Assembly (NCBI GenBank): GCA_963741845.1
Contig: CAVUJV010000017.1
Span: forward strand, 1-64,000
Source: Roseiarcus sp963741845
GTDB lineage: Bacteria; Pseudomonadota; Alphaproteobacteria; Rhizobiales; Beijerinckiaceae
Length of the DNA stretch: 64,000 bases
Reading direction: 5' to 3'
Below are positions 1 to 9,375 of this stretch, piece after piece. The number at the start of each line of letters is the position of its first letter. The first letter of the stretch is position 1. The translations under genes and the position numbers were made by a program. The notes beneath the pieces were generated by a model. The model ran no database searches. It saw only the letters and a program-made list of their open reading frames with translations, and was not told the origin of the DNA.

Positions 1-613
1 CGCCCTGATGACCCGTTTCGTGTCGCCTTCGTTCAGCGCATTCCGGCCGAGAAGGACGGCTTTTCCTAGAAAGAGATCGAAACGCAGCTACGGCACATTC
101 GCGACTGGTTCGTCGACAAGCCCAACCCCGAAATCGTCGAGGGGCCGCACTATGATTTCTTCAAGCAGTCGGGGAGCGATCAAACCATCCTGACATGGGG
201 CCGCGAATTTCAGGAACGCGCATGGCTCCTGGAATCAGGATATCGCCCGGCTGAACGATTTCAACACTCAACTCTACATGACGTTCAGCATGATGCCGAT
301 CCCACTGCCCGGCGGCGGAGACAAGCTCAAAAACCCGTCGGACGTGAAGCTGATCCTCACGTCCTCGAGCTTCGGCGTCTCGAACTACGGTCCCGAATTC
401 GTGGAGAGTTTCCTCTCCCGTCTTGGGGTCAAGGTGACTGAGGAGCAACTCGATGCTCCCGATTTCCCGGGGGTCGATTTCAATATCAGCACACAGATGG
501 ATCCCTGGTTCACCGAGGACGCGGAAAATCCCCAGGAGGGGTTCCTGAAGACAATCGAGGACACCATTCGTTCGGAGATCTTAAAACAAATAAGGGCCTT
601 GCGTGGGTCCTAA
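1..613 (+). pseudogene. Broken gene of unknown function
   Basis: Reading is open from base 1 in frame 1, hits a TAG at 67-69, then stays open (KEIETQLRHIRDWF...) until roughly base 240. A plausible continuation (SWNQDIARLNDFNTQLYMTF...) lies in frame 2 from about base 215 and ends with TAA at 611-613. One stop plus one frameshift therefore separate three pieces of what was probably one protein whose start lies outside the window. No domain is recognised. The last 111 codons (278-613) form an open frame starting with ATG and could still be expressed. Function not assigned. Confidence 0.45.
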
Positions 614-694
614 GCGTATTCCGCTGGCGTCGGGCGCTCGCCCGTCGTTCCGGAACAGCCAAGCGGCCATGAGTTTTTCAGAAGGGTAGGCCAT

Positions 695-1788
695 ATGTCT
701 GATCACAAGGATTTCAGTTCGTCGACTCCCGTCCGATGATCGATATCGGGGATTTTTTTCTTTGGCCGGGAGAAAGCGGGCCCGTCTTCATGATTTCGCT
801 GAATCCGCTAACGAACCCGGATCCGCGGATCACGCGCGAGATCCATCTCGACGCGAAGGCGGTCTATGAGTTCAAGATCGATCTCGACGGCGACGCGGTC
901 GCCGATCTCTCATACAAGATCACGGTCGAAGGCAATGTTCCTACCCAGCGCGTGACCTTGCGAAAGGCGCATGGCCCGGATGCGGTGTCAAACAAACCTG
1001 TCGGAGATGTCATCGCGCACGGCGAGAGCACCGCCTATGGAGCAGGCGATGTCAATGTGATTTATGGAGCCGACGGGGAGAAGCTTTTCGTGGGTCCGCG
1101 ACAGGATCCGTTCTTCTTCGATTTTCGCGGCCTGATTTCGCCGGTATCCGACGATCTGAGGTTTGCGCTCAGCGCCGATGGCCTCCCCACGGACGGCAGC
1201 GCCCAGGATACGTTCGGACCGACCAACGTAACAATTATCGCTCTCGAAGTCCCGGACCTCAAGGGCAGGAAAATTGGCTCCTGGAGCGTTACGTCGCTCG
1301 CGGAAGACGGCAAGGCGTTCGACCGCGCGGGCCGGGCGTCCATCACCGCAATTTTCCTGCCCAATACGCCGACGGGGCGGAATCCCAAGTCGTACCCCTA
1401 TGGCGGCGAAATCAAACAAGTCTACAACGAGACCGTGCCGGCCGACGATCGAGAAAACTACGGCAAGATGTTTCGCTATCGTTTGCAGCAGATCCAGGCC
1501 GACGAATCCTGGGCGGACTTTTTCCTCCCCGACATCTTGACCTACGATCCATCTCACTCGCAGGAATATCCTAACGGCCGAAATCTGGTCGAGGATGCGG
1601 TTTTCTGGATGATCGTGAAGCTGAATCCCTTCTGCTTCATCCCTATTCCGGCGCCGTCAGACCCGCCATTCCCTCGGTTGAATCCGCAGCCTTTGCTGAA
1701 GACCTTCCCCTACGCGCTGCCGCCAGCCAACAGCTATCCCTATTTGGATCTGTCCAGATTGCCGTCCCATCACTCGCACGAGGGTTGA
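695..1788 (+). CDS. DUF4331 family protein with damaged N-terminus
   Basis: The protein from ATG 736 (350 aa) begins MIDIGDFFLWPGESG and has the look of DUF4331 proteins (an ID-hydrophobic-DF segment near the start, a PNGR motif near the C-terminus, and a terminal FPY-PP segment). The family normally begins with a short MSxHxD leader before that segment; here such a leader (MSDHKDFSSSTPV) is encoded from ATG 695 but in the other frame, ending at a TGA overlapping 737. I infer a one-base frameshift at about 733; translation may still start at 736. Biochemical role of the family is unknown. The 3' end abuts a transposase remnant, so this is a disturbed locus. Confidence 0.6.
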
Positions 1789-1794
1789 GCGCGG

Positions 1795-2275
1795 AGTGCC
1801 GCACTCCTTGCGGCGAATGATGCCTTGGGATTCGAGGATGATCTCTCGCGCCTGCACAAGGACGGCGACGCCGCTCTCGATCGCCGCCACGGTGATCTTC
1901 TCGGACTTTGACAGCGGCTCTCGGCCGACCGTCAGGAGCGCGACGGTGCGCACCGACGGAGCACTGGCCAATGCGGCGGGATCCGCCTTTTCCGACTTTT
2001 TACGCCGGGCGCTCCATTCGCTCACGACGCGAAGGCAGCCTCGGAATCCGCGCAGCCAATGAGCCGCTCCATTTCGGCAGCCGGCCTCCCATTGCTCGTC
2101 GAGCCAGGGAAGGTAAGGCTCAAGAGAGCTTTGTCGGACCCGGAAGACATCCGAGCGCTGTCCGCAAAGAATCTTCCGGATCAGCCCGCGGCTGTAACCT
2201 GTGCGGCGCGCGATCTCCTTGATCGCAATCCCTTGCTCGGAGAGCGGATGGCTGCGTTCGTTTCCTCGCGGCGCA
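1795..2275 (-). pseudogene. ISL3-type transposase remnant (C-terminal half)
   Basis: Read on the minus strand, the segment gives a helix-turn-helix-like stretch (EIARRTGYSRGLIRKIL), then PYLPWLDEQWEAGCRNGA, a typical ISL3-type transposase motif, followed by FRGCLRVVSEWSARRKK and a C-terminal LSKSEKITVAAIESGV segment. The DDE catalytic region and the N-terminus are absent, and no terminal inverted repeats are evident. It lies tail to tail with the DUF4331 gene. Clearly a dead fragment. Confidence 0.7.
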
Positions 2276-2354
2276 CGTAACCTTCGTATTGCAGTTTCTC
2301 GGCGACGTAAGTTAGAGCCAATATTCCACGCCGGATCACACTGTCGGATAGAAC

Positions 2355-2759
2355 TTAAACCACTCGTGTGCTCTCAGGCGTGGAGACTAATCGCGCGGCT
2401 TCTTCGTTAGCCTCCAACAGAGCATTTGTGACCGGCTCACCCAACGATATCCGCGCAGCCAGCGTTCCAACGAACATATCGCCTGCGCCGTGGGTGCTCG
2501 CGACAGCAACGCAAATCGCCGGCAAGGCGAGGGGCTGATCGGCTTTGCTGAAGAAAGCGACCCCCGCGCCACCGGCGGTGACGATTGCAGACGGAAGTCG
2601 CGTCGCGAGTGTCTGAGCGGCGCTGGCGGCTGTTTCCAGCGATGACACGGAGCCTTTGCCCATTATTTCGGCTTCGATGCCGTTGACCACAAGGACATCG
2701 ACGAGGTCCGGCAGGTCTGTGCAGAACGGGCGGGCTGGCGCCGCGTTGAGGATTATTCC
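2355..2759 (-). pseudogene. PfkB/ribokinase-type sugar kinase, 3' fragment
   Basis: About 135 residues correspond to the C-terminal half of a PfkB-family carbohydrate kinase: an ILNAAPARPF segment, DLVDVLVVNGIEAE, and the signature GAGDMFVG that holds the catalytic Asp and anion hole. The N-terminal substrate-binding half is missing because the reading frame enters the left end of an IS21 element at about 2760. The remainder is not found on the far side of the mobile-element cluster, so material was lost. Non-functional. Confidence 0.75.
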
Positions 2760-2861
2760 GTTGATTTCCACTGAGAGCTGACCCGGGCGCTACGGGTTTT
2801 TCCACCGAGAACTGACCCATGTTCGAACCTACCCCCCTGGCCGACGGCAGGGGGCATCGGA

Positions 2862-4403
2862 GTGATCGACATGGAGTTATTGAGCGTCATCCGACGCTGG
2901 CGGTATCGCGACCATTTCTCGATCCGGGAGATCTCGCGGCGCACAGGTCTGTCGAGGAACACGGTCCGCAAATACCTGCGCTCGGACAGCGTCGAACCGA
3001 AGTTCAACCTGCCGGACCGCGCCAGCAAGCTTGACCCCTACGCCGACAAGCTGTCGCAGATGTTGCGGCAGGAGGCGGGGAAGTCGCGCAAGCAGAAGCG
3101 GACGGCGAAGCAATTGCACGCTGACCTTGTGGCGCTGGGCTACGACGGCTCCTACAATCGCGTGGCGGCGTTCGCCCGCGAGTGGAGAGCGGCCCGGCAT
3201 CGGGAGCAGCAAACCACCGGTCGCGGCGCGTTCGTGCCGCTCGCCTTTCTGCCGGGGGAAGCCTTCCAGTTCGACTGGTCGGAGGATTGGGCGGTCATCG
3301 CGGGTGAGCGGACCAAGTTGCAGGTCGCCCACTTCAAGCTTGCCTACAGCCGCGCCTTCATTCTGCGGGCCTATCCGCAGCAAACCCATGAGATGCTGTT
3401 CGACGCCCATAACCACGCCTTCCGCGTTCTGGGCGGCGTGCCGCGGCGCGGGATCTATGACAACATGCGCACGGCGATCGACAAGATCGGCCGCGGTAAG
3501 GAGCGCAAGGTCAACGCCCGCTTCTCGGCCATGGTCAGCCACTTCCTGTTCGAGGCCGAGTTCTGCAATCCGGCTTCCGGCTGGGAGAAGGGGCAGATCG
3601 AGAAGAACGTGCAGGACGCCCGCCATCGGCTCTGGCAACCGACGCCGAGCTTTGCCTCGCTGGCGGCGCTGAACGACTGGCTGGAGGCGCGATGCCGGGA
3701 ACTGTGGGCCGAGATCCCGCACGGCTCGCAGCCGGGGACGGTCGCCGACGCCTGGCGCGAGGAAGCGCAACACTTGATGCGGCTTCCCCGTCCGTTCGAC
3801 GGCTTCGTCGAATACGCCAAGCGCGTCTCGCCGACGTGCCTGATCCACCTGGAGCGCAATCGCTACAGCGTGCCGGCGTCGTTCGCCAACCGTCCGGTCA
3901 GCGTGCGGGTGTACCCTGAGCGCGTCGTCGTCGCCGCCGAGGGGCAGATCGTCTGCGAGCACGCCCGCGTCTTCGCCCGCTCCCACAAAGTGATGAGCGG
4001 CGCGACGGTTTACGACTGGCGGCACTATCTGGCGGTTATCCAGCGCAAGCCGGGCGCGCTGCGCAACGGCGCGCCCTTCGCCGAACTGCCGCCCGCCTTC
4101 CGGGCTTTGCAACAGCGCCTGCTCAAGACGCCGGGCGGCGACCGCGAGATGGTCGAGATCCTGGCCCTGGTCCTCCAGCACGACGAGCAGACCGTGCTCG
4201 CCGCCGTCGAACTGGCGCTGGAGGCCGGCGCGCCGACCAAGACGCACATCCTCAACCTGCTGCACCGCCTGGTGGACGGCAAGCCGATGGACGCGCCGCC
4301 GGTGAAGCCGCCCAACGCCCTGACGCTCACCACTGAACCCCAAGCCAATGTCGAGCGCTACGACGCGCTGCGCAAAGCCCGGGAGACGAGCCATGCGTCA
4401 TAA
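2862..4403 (+). CDS. istA: IS21-family transposase IstA
   Basis: The 513-residue protein has the standard IstA plan: N-terminal helix-turn-helix (FSIREISRRTGLSRNTVRKYL, residues about 20-40), an rve-type DDE core starting with FQFDWSEDWAVI (first Asp), a central LGGVPRRGIYDNMRTAI block with the second Asp, and WEKGQIEKNVQ with the catalytic Glu. The C-terminus shows the usual RYSVPASFANRPVSV segment. Start GTG at 2862. It overlaps istB, which begins at 4393, the usual coupling for this family. IstA cuts and joins the IS ends; it looks intact. Confidence 0.9.
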   Translation: MIDMELLSVIRRWRYRDHFSIREISRRTGLSRNTVRKYLRSDSVEPKFNLPDRASKLDPYADKLSQMLRQEAGKSRKQKRTAKQLHADLVALGYDGSYNRVAAFAREWRAARHREQQTTGRGAFVPLAFLPGEAFQFDWSEDWAVIAGERTKLQVAHFKLAYSRAFILRAYPQQTHEMLFDAHNHAFRVLGGVPRRGIYDNMRTAIDKIGRGKERKVNARFSAMVSHFLFEAEFCNPASGWEKGQIEKNVQDARHRLWQPTPSFASLAALNDWLEARCRELWAEIPHGSQPGTVADAWREEAQHLMRLPRPFDGFVEYAKRVSPTCLIHLERNRYSVPASFANRPVSVRVYPERVVVAAEGQIVCEHARVFARSHKVMSGATVYDWRHYLAVIQRKPGALRNGAPFAELPPAFRALQQRLLKTPGGDREMVEILALVLQHDEQTVLAAVELALEAGAPTKTHILNLLHRLVDGKPMDAPPVKPPNALTLTTEPQANVERYDALRKARETSHAS

Positions 4404-4756
4404 TCCCGCCGCCGGCGCCATCGCCATCATGCTGCGCAGCCTCAAAATGCACGGAATGGCGCAAGCCGTCGGCGAGCTGACCGAGCAGGGCTCGCCGGCC
4501 TTCGAGGCCGCGCTGCCGATCCTGTCGCAGCTTCTGAAAGCGGAGACGGCAGACCGGGAGGTACGATCGACCGCCTATCAGCTGAAGGCGGCGCGCTTTC
4601 CCAACTACCGCGACCTCGCCGGATTCGACTTCGCCAGCAGCGAAGTCAACGAGGCGCTGGTGCGTCAGCTCCACCGCTGCGAGTTCCTGGAGGACGCCCA
4701 TAACGCCGTCCTGGTCGGCGGAACCAAGCCCGCGTCATAATGCTCACCTCGCCATG

Positions 4757-6839
4757 TCATTGAAAGTTAAGGGGCAGCGCTGGCTGATTTGCAGACGACG
4801 GGGAACCAGCCGCACGCTTTCTGCGCTGCTCGGACGCGGCGACGACCGTGTCGAGCTGGATATCAGCGGTCTGGATGACCCAAGGCGCGCCTTTGCAGGA
4901 TTGCGTGGCGGCAAGAACGCCTTCGGCAATCAGGCGACGGACAGTCGAGGGACTGACTGCGAGGGCCTTGGCGGCCTCGTCAAGCGTCGCCTCGCCACGC
5001 TCAGTGCGTTCACCCTCCCGATAGACGGTTATGGCGTGATCGTTGCGCAGCGAGGACACTCGCGATCGCGTCCACGAATTTCCCTTCCCCGTCGTCTTTC
5101 CCGCACGATTTAGGGCGGCAGCGATCGCCATGTCCGGCATCTGCCGGGCCATTGCCCGCACCAACTCGACAACGTCGGTCTCTACGCTCCAGCGATGCTG
5201 TCCCGTCCGGTTCTTGCGCACGCGCAGCGCTGTGTGATCGTCGCCGGCCCAGCGGATGACGAGATCGAGGCCGTCGTTCTCCACGCGCACGACGATCTCC
5301 TCGATGAGCATGCGCACGATCCGCTTGCGGGTGGCGACGGTTGCCCCTGGCGCATGCCAGGCGCGCTCGACATCGGCGCCCAACTTGAGCAGCGCCTCCC
5401 GCTCGGCGGGGCTCATGCCGGGCGAGGCCACGGCGTCGAGCGCGTCGAGTTCGTCCTGAAGTCGTCGCTCCTCCTTCAGGCGTTCGTTCCAGCGCCGTTC
5501 AAGCTCGCCCGCGACCAGACGGTTAGCGGGATCGACCGCGTCGTACTGCCGCCGGGCGTGCGCCGTCTCAAAACTCGCATGCTTCAGCGCCAGTCCGACG
5601 TGACGGCGTTTCTCGGCCTGCTCGCGCCCGCTCATCGCCAGAGCGGCGAGCGCAGCCTCGACGCCGAGCGGCTGGATTCGTTCGATCACTTCGGCGGCGA
5701 CCGTGGCGTCGACGCGCAGGCTGCCGAAGGAGATGCAGCGCGCCGTGCCGTGGTTGATGGACGCGCCTCGGCAGTGATAGCGCGCGACGTCGCCCTTAGT
5801 CCCGCCGTAGGCGACATGCAGCTTGCGCCCGCAATGGCCGCAACGGAACAGACCGGCCAGCAGCGCCTCGCCTCGCCGCACGGCGCCGCGGGCGGCCCAG
5901 CTCTTGCCGTTGGCGTTGTCGCTGATCAGCCGCTGATTCCTTTCGAAGGCGTCCCAGCTGATATAGTCTTCATGATGGTCGCGGATCAAAACCTGCCATT
6001 GTGGTCGCTCGACGTGCAGCCCCCGCGAGATGCGCTTGCGCCCGTCCTCGATCGTCACCTTGCTCGTCGAGCGGCCAAACGCATAAGCGCCGGCGTAGAC
6101 CGGGTTGGTCAGGATGTGATGAACGGTGTTGTAGACCGGCGCTTTCCATTGTAGGCGGCGGCCCTCCGGTCCGTGGCATACGGCGGGCAGCGCGACCCTT
6201 TCCTGCCGGAACCATAGATGAACCTGCCGCACACTCTGCAGTTCGACGAACTTGCGAAAGACCAGTGCGAGCGCCTCGCGAACACGTAGGTCCGGATCCG
6301 GCTCGAGTTCGATCGGATCCGTTGCGGACATAGCCAACCGCCACCGAGGTGAACAGTTCGCCGCGTCGGGCTTTCTGTTTGAGCGCTTCGTGGGCCCGTT
6401 GCCGCAGAATGGACAGCTCCATCTCGCTCATCGTTCCCTTCATGCCGAGCAGGAGCCGGTCATTGGGGAGCCGGGGATCGTAGACACCGTCCTCATCGGC
6501 GATCAACGTGCCGACCAGACCGCAGAACTCCAGCAGCGTGTGCCAGTCCCGCCCGTTGCGGGCCAGGCGGGAAGCCTCGATCGACACCACCACGCCGACG
6601 CGGCCTTCGCAGATGGCCGCGAGAAGCTTCTCGAATCCTGGACGGGAGACGCCCGAGCCGGAACGGCCGAGGTCGTCGTCAATGACGCCGACGTCGGTCC
6701 AGCCGAGCTGCCGAGCGCGCTCGACGAGCCCGTATTGTCGGCGGCGGCTTTCGACATTGTGGATCACCTGATCGGCCGTCGACTGGCGAACATACACGAT
6801 CGCCGTACGGGCGAGATGGTCAGCCCCGATGCGGCTCAT
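4757..6839 (-). pseudogene. Large serine recombinase, frameshifted
   Basis: The N-terminal part from ATG 6839 reads MSRIGADHLARTAIVYVRQST; the Ser of VRQS is the expected nucleophile, with the SRLARNGRDW resolvase motif following. After VAVGYV (about base 6330) the frame changes and continues as TDPIELEPDPDLRVREAL, through a recombinase domain (NPVYAGAYAFGRS), a zinc-ribbon (RCGHCGRKLH ... RYHCRG ... RCISFG) and a C-terminal helix-turn-helix-like tail. Without the frameshift it would be about 690 aa, matching the intact sister protein at 13594-15678. Likely inactive unless the shift is programmed or an assembly error. Confidence 0.8.
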
Positions 6840-7002
6840 GGCGCGCCTCCTTGCCGGTCGGGGCCGGGGCCTCGGGAACAAGCGCCTCCGTCAGCAGCGC
6901 TCCCAGGATCTCGAGCATGGCCCGCTGGCGTTCGGGAGGGATCGCGCGCCGGTCTCGCGGCTCCTCGAACAGGTCGGGTTGTCGACGGCGGGCTAGACGC
7001 AT
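6820..7002 (-). CDS. Small protein upstream of the recombinase (60 aa)
   Basis: Begins MRLARRRQPDLFEEP and ends overlapping the recombinase start. A very similar arrangement and composition (MPKRRNLDRRQLALALEP, basic start, amphipathic LxxLLxEAL helix) is found in the sister element at 15656-15853. Small basic proteins of this type commonly precede such recombinases; a role as accessory factor is inference. Function unknown. Confidence 0.6.
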   Translation of the reverse strand: MRLARRRQPDLFEEPRDRRAIPPERQRAMLEILGALLTEALVPEAPAPTGKEARHEPHRG

Positions 7003-7237
7003 GGTCGGCTCCTTCGCGCGGGGACGATTCTCCCGGTTCGGAGCCTAAGAGCGCATCGAGATGGGCGCGCAGATCGCGAAGGCGCACCATGCAAAGCAGC
7101 GGCGCCGCGAGAAGCGAAAATGCGGACGCCTCGGGCCGCGTCATCCACGCCGGCGTCAGGGTCAGCGTGCCGTCGCTCAGACGAATCGTGATGTGCTCAA
7201 CGCCCGCGTACTGAACGCGCCGGCCCGTCGAGGCCAC
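6836..7237 (-). CDS. DUF5372-like protein of the recombinase element
   Basis: From GTG 7237 the protein reads MASTGRRVQYAGVEHITIRL and contains TLTLTPAWMT. The same frame is open upstream to the element end and there encodes FYPFHPLAGRTV, the conserved start of DUF5372-like proteins (Y-x-F/W-HPLxGR), so the true start may be a non-ATG codon at 7260-7310. The 3' part overlaps the 60-aa gene in another frame. A related protein (YRWHPLFDRTL...) lies at the same place in the second element. Role in transposition unproven. Confidence 0.5.
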   Translation of the reverse strand: MASTGRRVQYAGVEHITIRLSDGTLTLTPAWMTRPEASAFSLLAAPLLCMVRLRDLRAHLDALLGSEPGESSPREGADHASSPPSTTRPVRGAARPARDPSRTPAGHARDPGSAADGGACSRGPGPDRQGGAP

Positions 7238-8514
7238 CGTCCGTCCCGCAAGCGGATGGAACGGATAGAAAACTGTCTCTTCGCCCGCCAGAATGCCGGC
7301 GCCATGTCTCTGTCTTGACCGGCACCGGCAAAACGCATCTCGCCACGGCGATCGGCGTCCAGGCGATCGAGCATCACCGCAAGCGCGTACGGTTCTTTTC
7401 CACCGTCGAACTCGTCAACGCCCTGGAAGCGGAAAAGCACCACGGCAAGCCTGGGCAGATCGCGGGACGGCTCGCCTACTCCGATCTCGTCATCCTCGAC
7501 GAACTCGGCTATCTGCCGTTCAGCGCCTCCGGCGGGGCCTTGCTCTTCCATCTGCTGAGCAAGCTCTACGAGCGCACCAGCGTCATCATCACCACCAATC
7601 TGAGCTTCGGCGAATGGGCCGCCGTGTTCGGCGACGCCAAGATGACGACGGCGCTGCTCGATCGCCTCACCCACCGCTGCCACATCCTCGAAACCGGAAA
7701 CGACAGCTTCCGCTTCAAGAACAGCTCGGCGAAAGCCGCCAAACCCGCGAAGGAGAAACCTCGGAACTTGACGAACGCCTGACCCCAAAACCATCATCAA
7801 GCCGGGTCAGTTCTCGATGGAAATCCCGGGTCAAATCTCGACGGAAATCGACAGCCGGCCACCGATTCCGATTTGAAGCCGGCCGGGATTCCGATTTGAT
7901 GTCGGCCACTCGGCGTCTGCTTCCGCGGATCTCTGCGATGATGTTTTGCCCGGAGCCGTTGGTCAAGCGGCCGTGTTTTTTGGGTCTCCGCAAGAGCTCG
8001 GGTGGCGGTGGGTAACGGCGGGCGGAGCGCGCTTTCCATTGCGCCGTAGCGCAGCCCGCCGTTATCCACGGCCTTCGCGCCGAGGGTGCAGCGAGCCGGC
8101 TCTCCGCGCGCACGTCGGTTTCAGGATGAAGGCAGCCGCTTGCGCAAGCTCTCGCCGGACAGTTCGATGCGATAGGCGTTGTGAATGACGCGGTCGAGGA
8201 TGGCGTCGGCGAGCGTGGGAATGCCGATCAGGTCATTCCAGCGGTCCACGGGAACCTGGCTGGTGATGATGAGCGAGCCCTTGTCGTATCGATCCTCGAC
8301 GATTTCGAGCAGATCGCGCGCTTGATTGGGGGTGAGCGCCTCGGGGCCCCAATCGTCGAGGATGAGCAGCTTTACGCGCGCGAGCGAGCGTAAGAGCCGG
8401 GCGTAGCGGGCGTCGCCGTGGGCGATGGCGAGGTCGGCGAAGAGCCGGTGTCAATGGCGCCGGGATTTTCCTCAGAAGTGGCGCCGGAAAATTCCCCAGT
8501 TGGCGGGCTGGCGA

Positions 8515-9375
8515 TCAGCCGTGAGATGGATCGGCGCCTCCGTTTTTTGGCGGTCGACCACGGCGCGTGAGCGTCGGTGGGATTGGCGTAGCGGAGGAGA
8601 GCGATTTGGCGCGAGCGACGTCAGGGAGAAGGTCTGCATGCTCGCGTAGGCGATAGCTGGATCCCTCGATCTGGACGACGACGGCGTGATGAAGCAGCCT
8701 GTCGAGAAGGGCGGTTGCGACGACGGAATCGCCGAAGATCTCTCCCCATTCCGAGAAGCCGCGGTTCGAGGTGAGGATCATGGCGCCCTTTTCGTATCGG
8801 GCGTTGACGAGCTGGAAGAACAGGTTTCCGCCACCGGGGATGACCGGCAAATATCCGATCTCGTCGACGATTAGGAGAGCGAAGCGGCAGAAGTAGCGGA
8901 TGCGCTCGCGTAGCGTGCCATCGCGTTCGGCCTTGGCGAGAGATGCGACGATGTCTGCGAGCGAACTGAAGTAGACGCTGCGGCCGGCTTTGACTGCTTC
9001 GACGCCGAGGGCGAGGCTCAGATGCGTCTTGCCGGTTCCCGGCGGCCCTATGAGATGCAAGGCTTCGGCGCGATCGATGAACTGCAGCCCGGCGAGCGCC
9101 AGAATGCGGTTCTTGTCGAGGGAGGGTTGGAAAGCGAAGTCGAATCCCGTGAGGGTTTTGATAGCCGAAAGCTTGGCCATCTGAACGGCCATTTTGACGC
9201 GGCGGTTCTCGCGGATGGTGAGCTCTTCGGTCAACAACGCGTCAATGGCCTCGACGGCGCCGATTTCTCCACGCTCGATGCCGCGCAGGGTGACGTCAAG
9301 GATTTCCAGGGCGCGCGGCATTTTCAAAGCGACGAGGCTCGCCTTGACGTGCTCGATGACGGCGGAGGCGCTCAT
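8515..9375 (-). CDS. istB: IS21 helper ATPase IstB (element C)
   Basis: A 286-residue AAA+ protein with N-terminal helical IS21-type domain, Walker A LIGPPGTGKTHLSLALG (residues about 105-121), Walker B LLIVDEIGYLPVIPGG and a sensor-like MILTSNRGFSEWGEIF. Starts at ATG 9375, overlapping the istA stop by four bases (translational coupling). It directs IstA to the target site. Intact. Confidence 0.92.
   Translation of the reverse strand: MSASAVIEHVKASLVALKMPRALEILDVTLRGIERGEIGAVEAIDALLTEELTIRENRRVKMAVQMAKLSAIKTLTGFDFAFQPSLDKNRILALAGLQFIDRAEALHLIGPPGTGKTHLSLALGVEAVKAGRSVYFSSLADIVASLAKAERDGTLRERIRYFCRFALLIVDEIGYLPVIPGGGNLFFQLVNARYEKGAMILTSNRGFSEWGEIFGDSVVATALLDRLLHHAVVVQIEGSSYRLREHADLLPDVARAKSLSSATPIPPTLTRRGRPPKNGGADPSHG

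Larger units (their letters stand above)
4726..7320 (-). mobile_element. Serine-recombinase element 1 (2.6 kb) inserted in istB
   Basis: The boundaries are defined by the split of istB: removing these 2595 bases restores the frame and the P-loop. On the recombinase strand the insertion core is GG (target GGTGCC-GG-TTCCGCC), the element starting GGTCAAGACAGAGACATGGC and ending ATGACGCGGGCTT-GG. It carries three minus-strand genes: a DUF5372-like protein, a 60-aa protein and a large serine recombinase. There are no long terminal inverted repeats and no target duplication beyond the two core bases, as expected for serine-recombinase transposition. Compare the sister element at 13566-16176. Confidence 0.8.
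4393..7782 (+). pseudogene. istB: IS21 helper ATPase IstB, split by an insertion
   Basis: The first part (4393-4725) starts MRHNPAAGAIAIMLRSLKMHG and runs to VLVGGT; the second (7321-7782) resumes GTGKTHLATAIGVQAIEHH and ends ...RFKNSSAKAAKPAKEKPRN. Joining them after deletion of 4726-7320 gives 265 codons with the frame kept and rebuilds the Walker A motif VGGTGTGKTH. Walker B (LVILDELGYLP) is in the second part. IstB is the AAA+ partner that selects the target for IstA, so element A is presumably immobile unless helped in trans. Confidence 0.9.
2760..7852 (+). mobile_element. IS21-family element A, carrying an inserted recombinase element
   Basis: The ends carry related sequences: at the left GTTGATTTCC...GACCCGGG (from about 2760), at the right the inverse of GTCGATTTCC...GACCCGGG (to about 7852). 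Each end holds two copies of a TTTCCAnCGAGAnnTGACCC-like sub-repeat, as is usual for IS21 ends. Inside lie istA and an istB split at 4725/7320 by a serine-recombinase element. The left end truncates a sugar kinase gene; the right end directly abuts the second IS21 element. The ends were judged by eye and may be off by a few bases. Confidence 0.75.

Noticed and set aside
2877..4394. 505-codon open frame on the minus strand
   Set aside because: Antisense of istA; the plus-strand product has clear transposase motifs.
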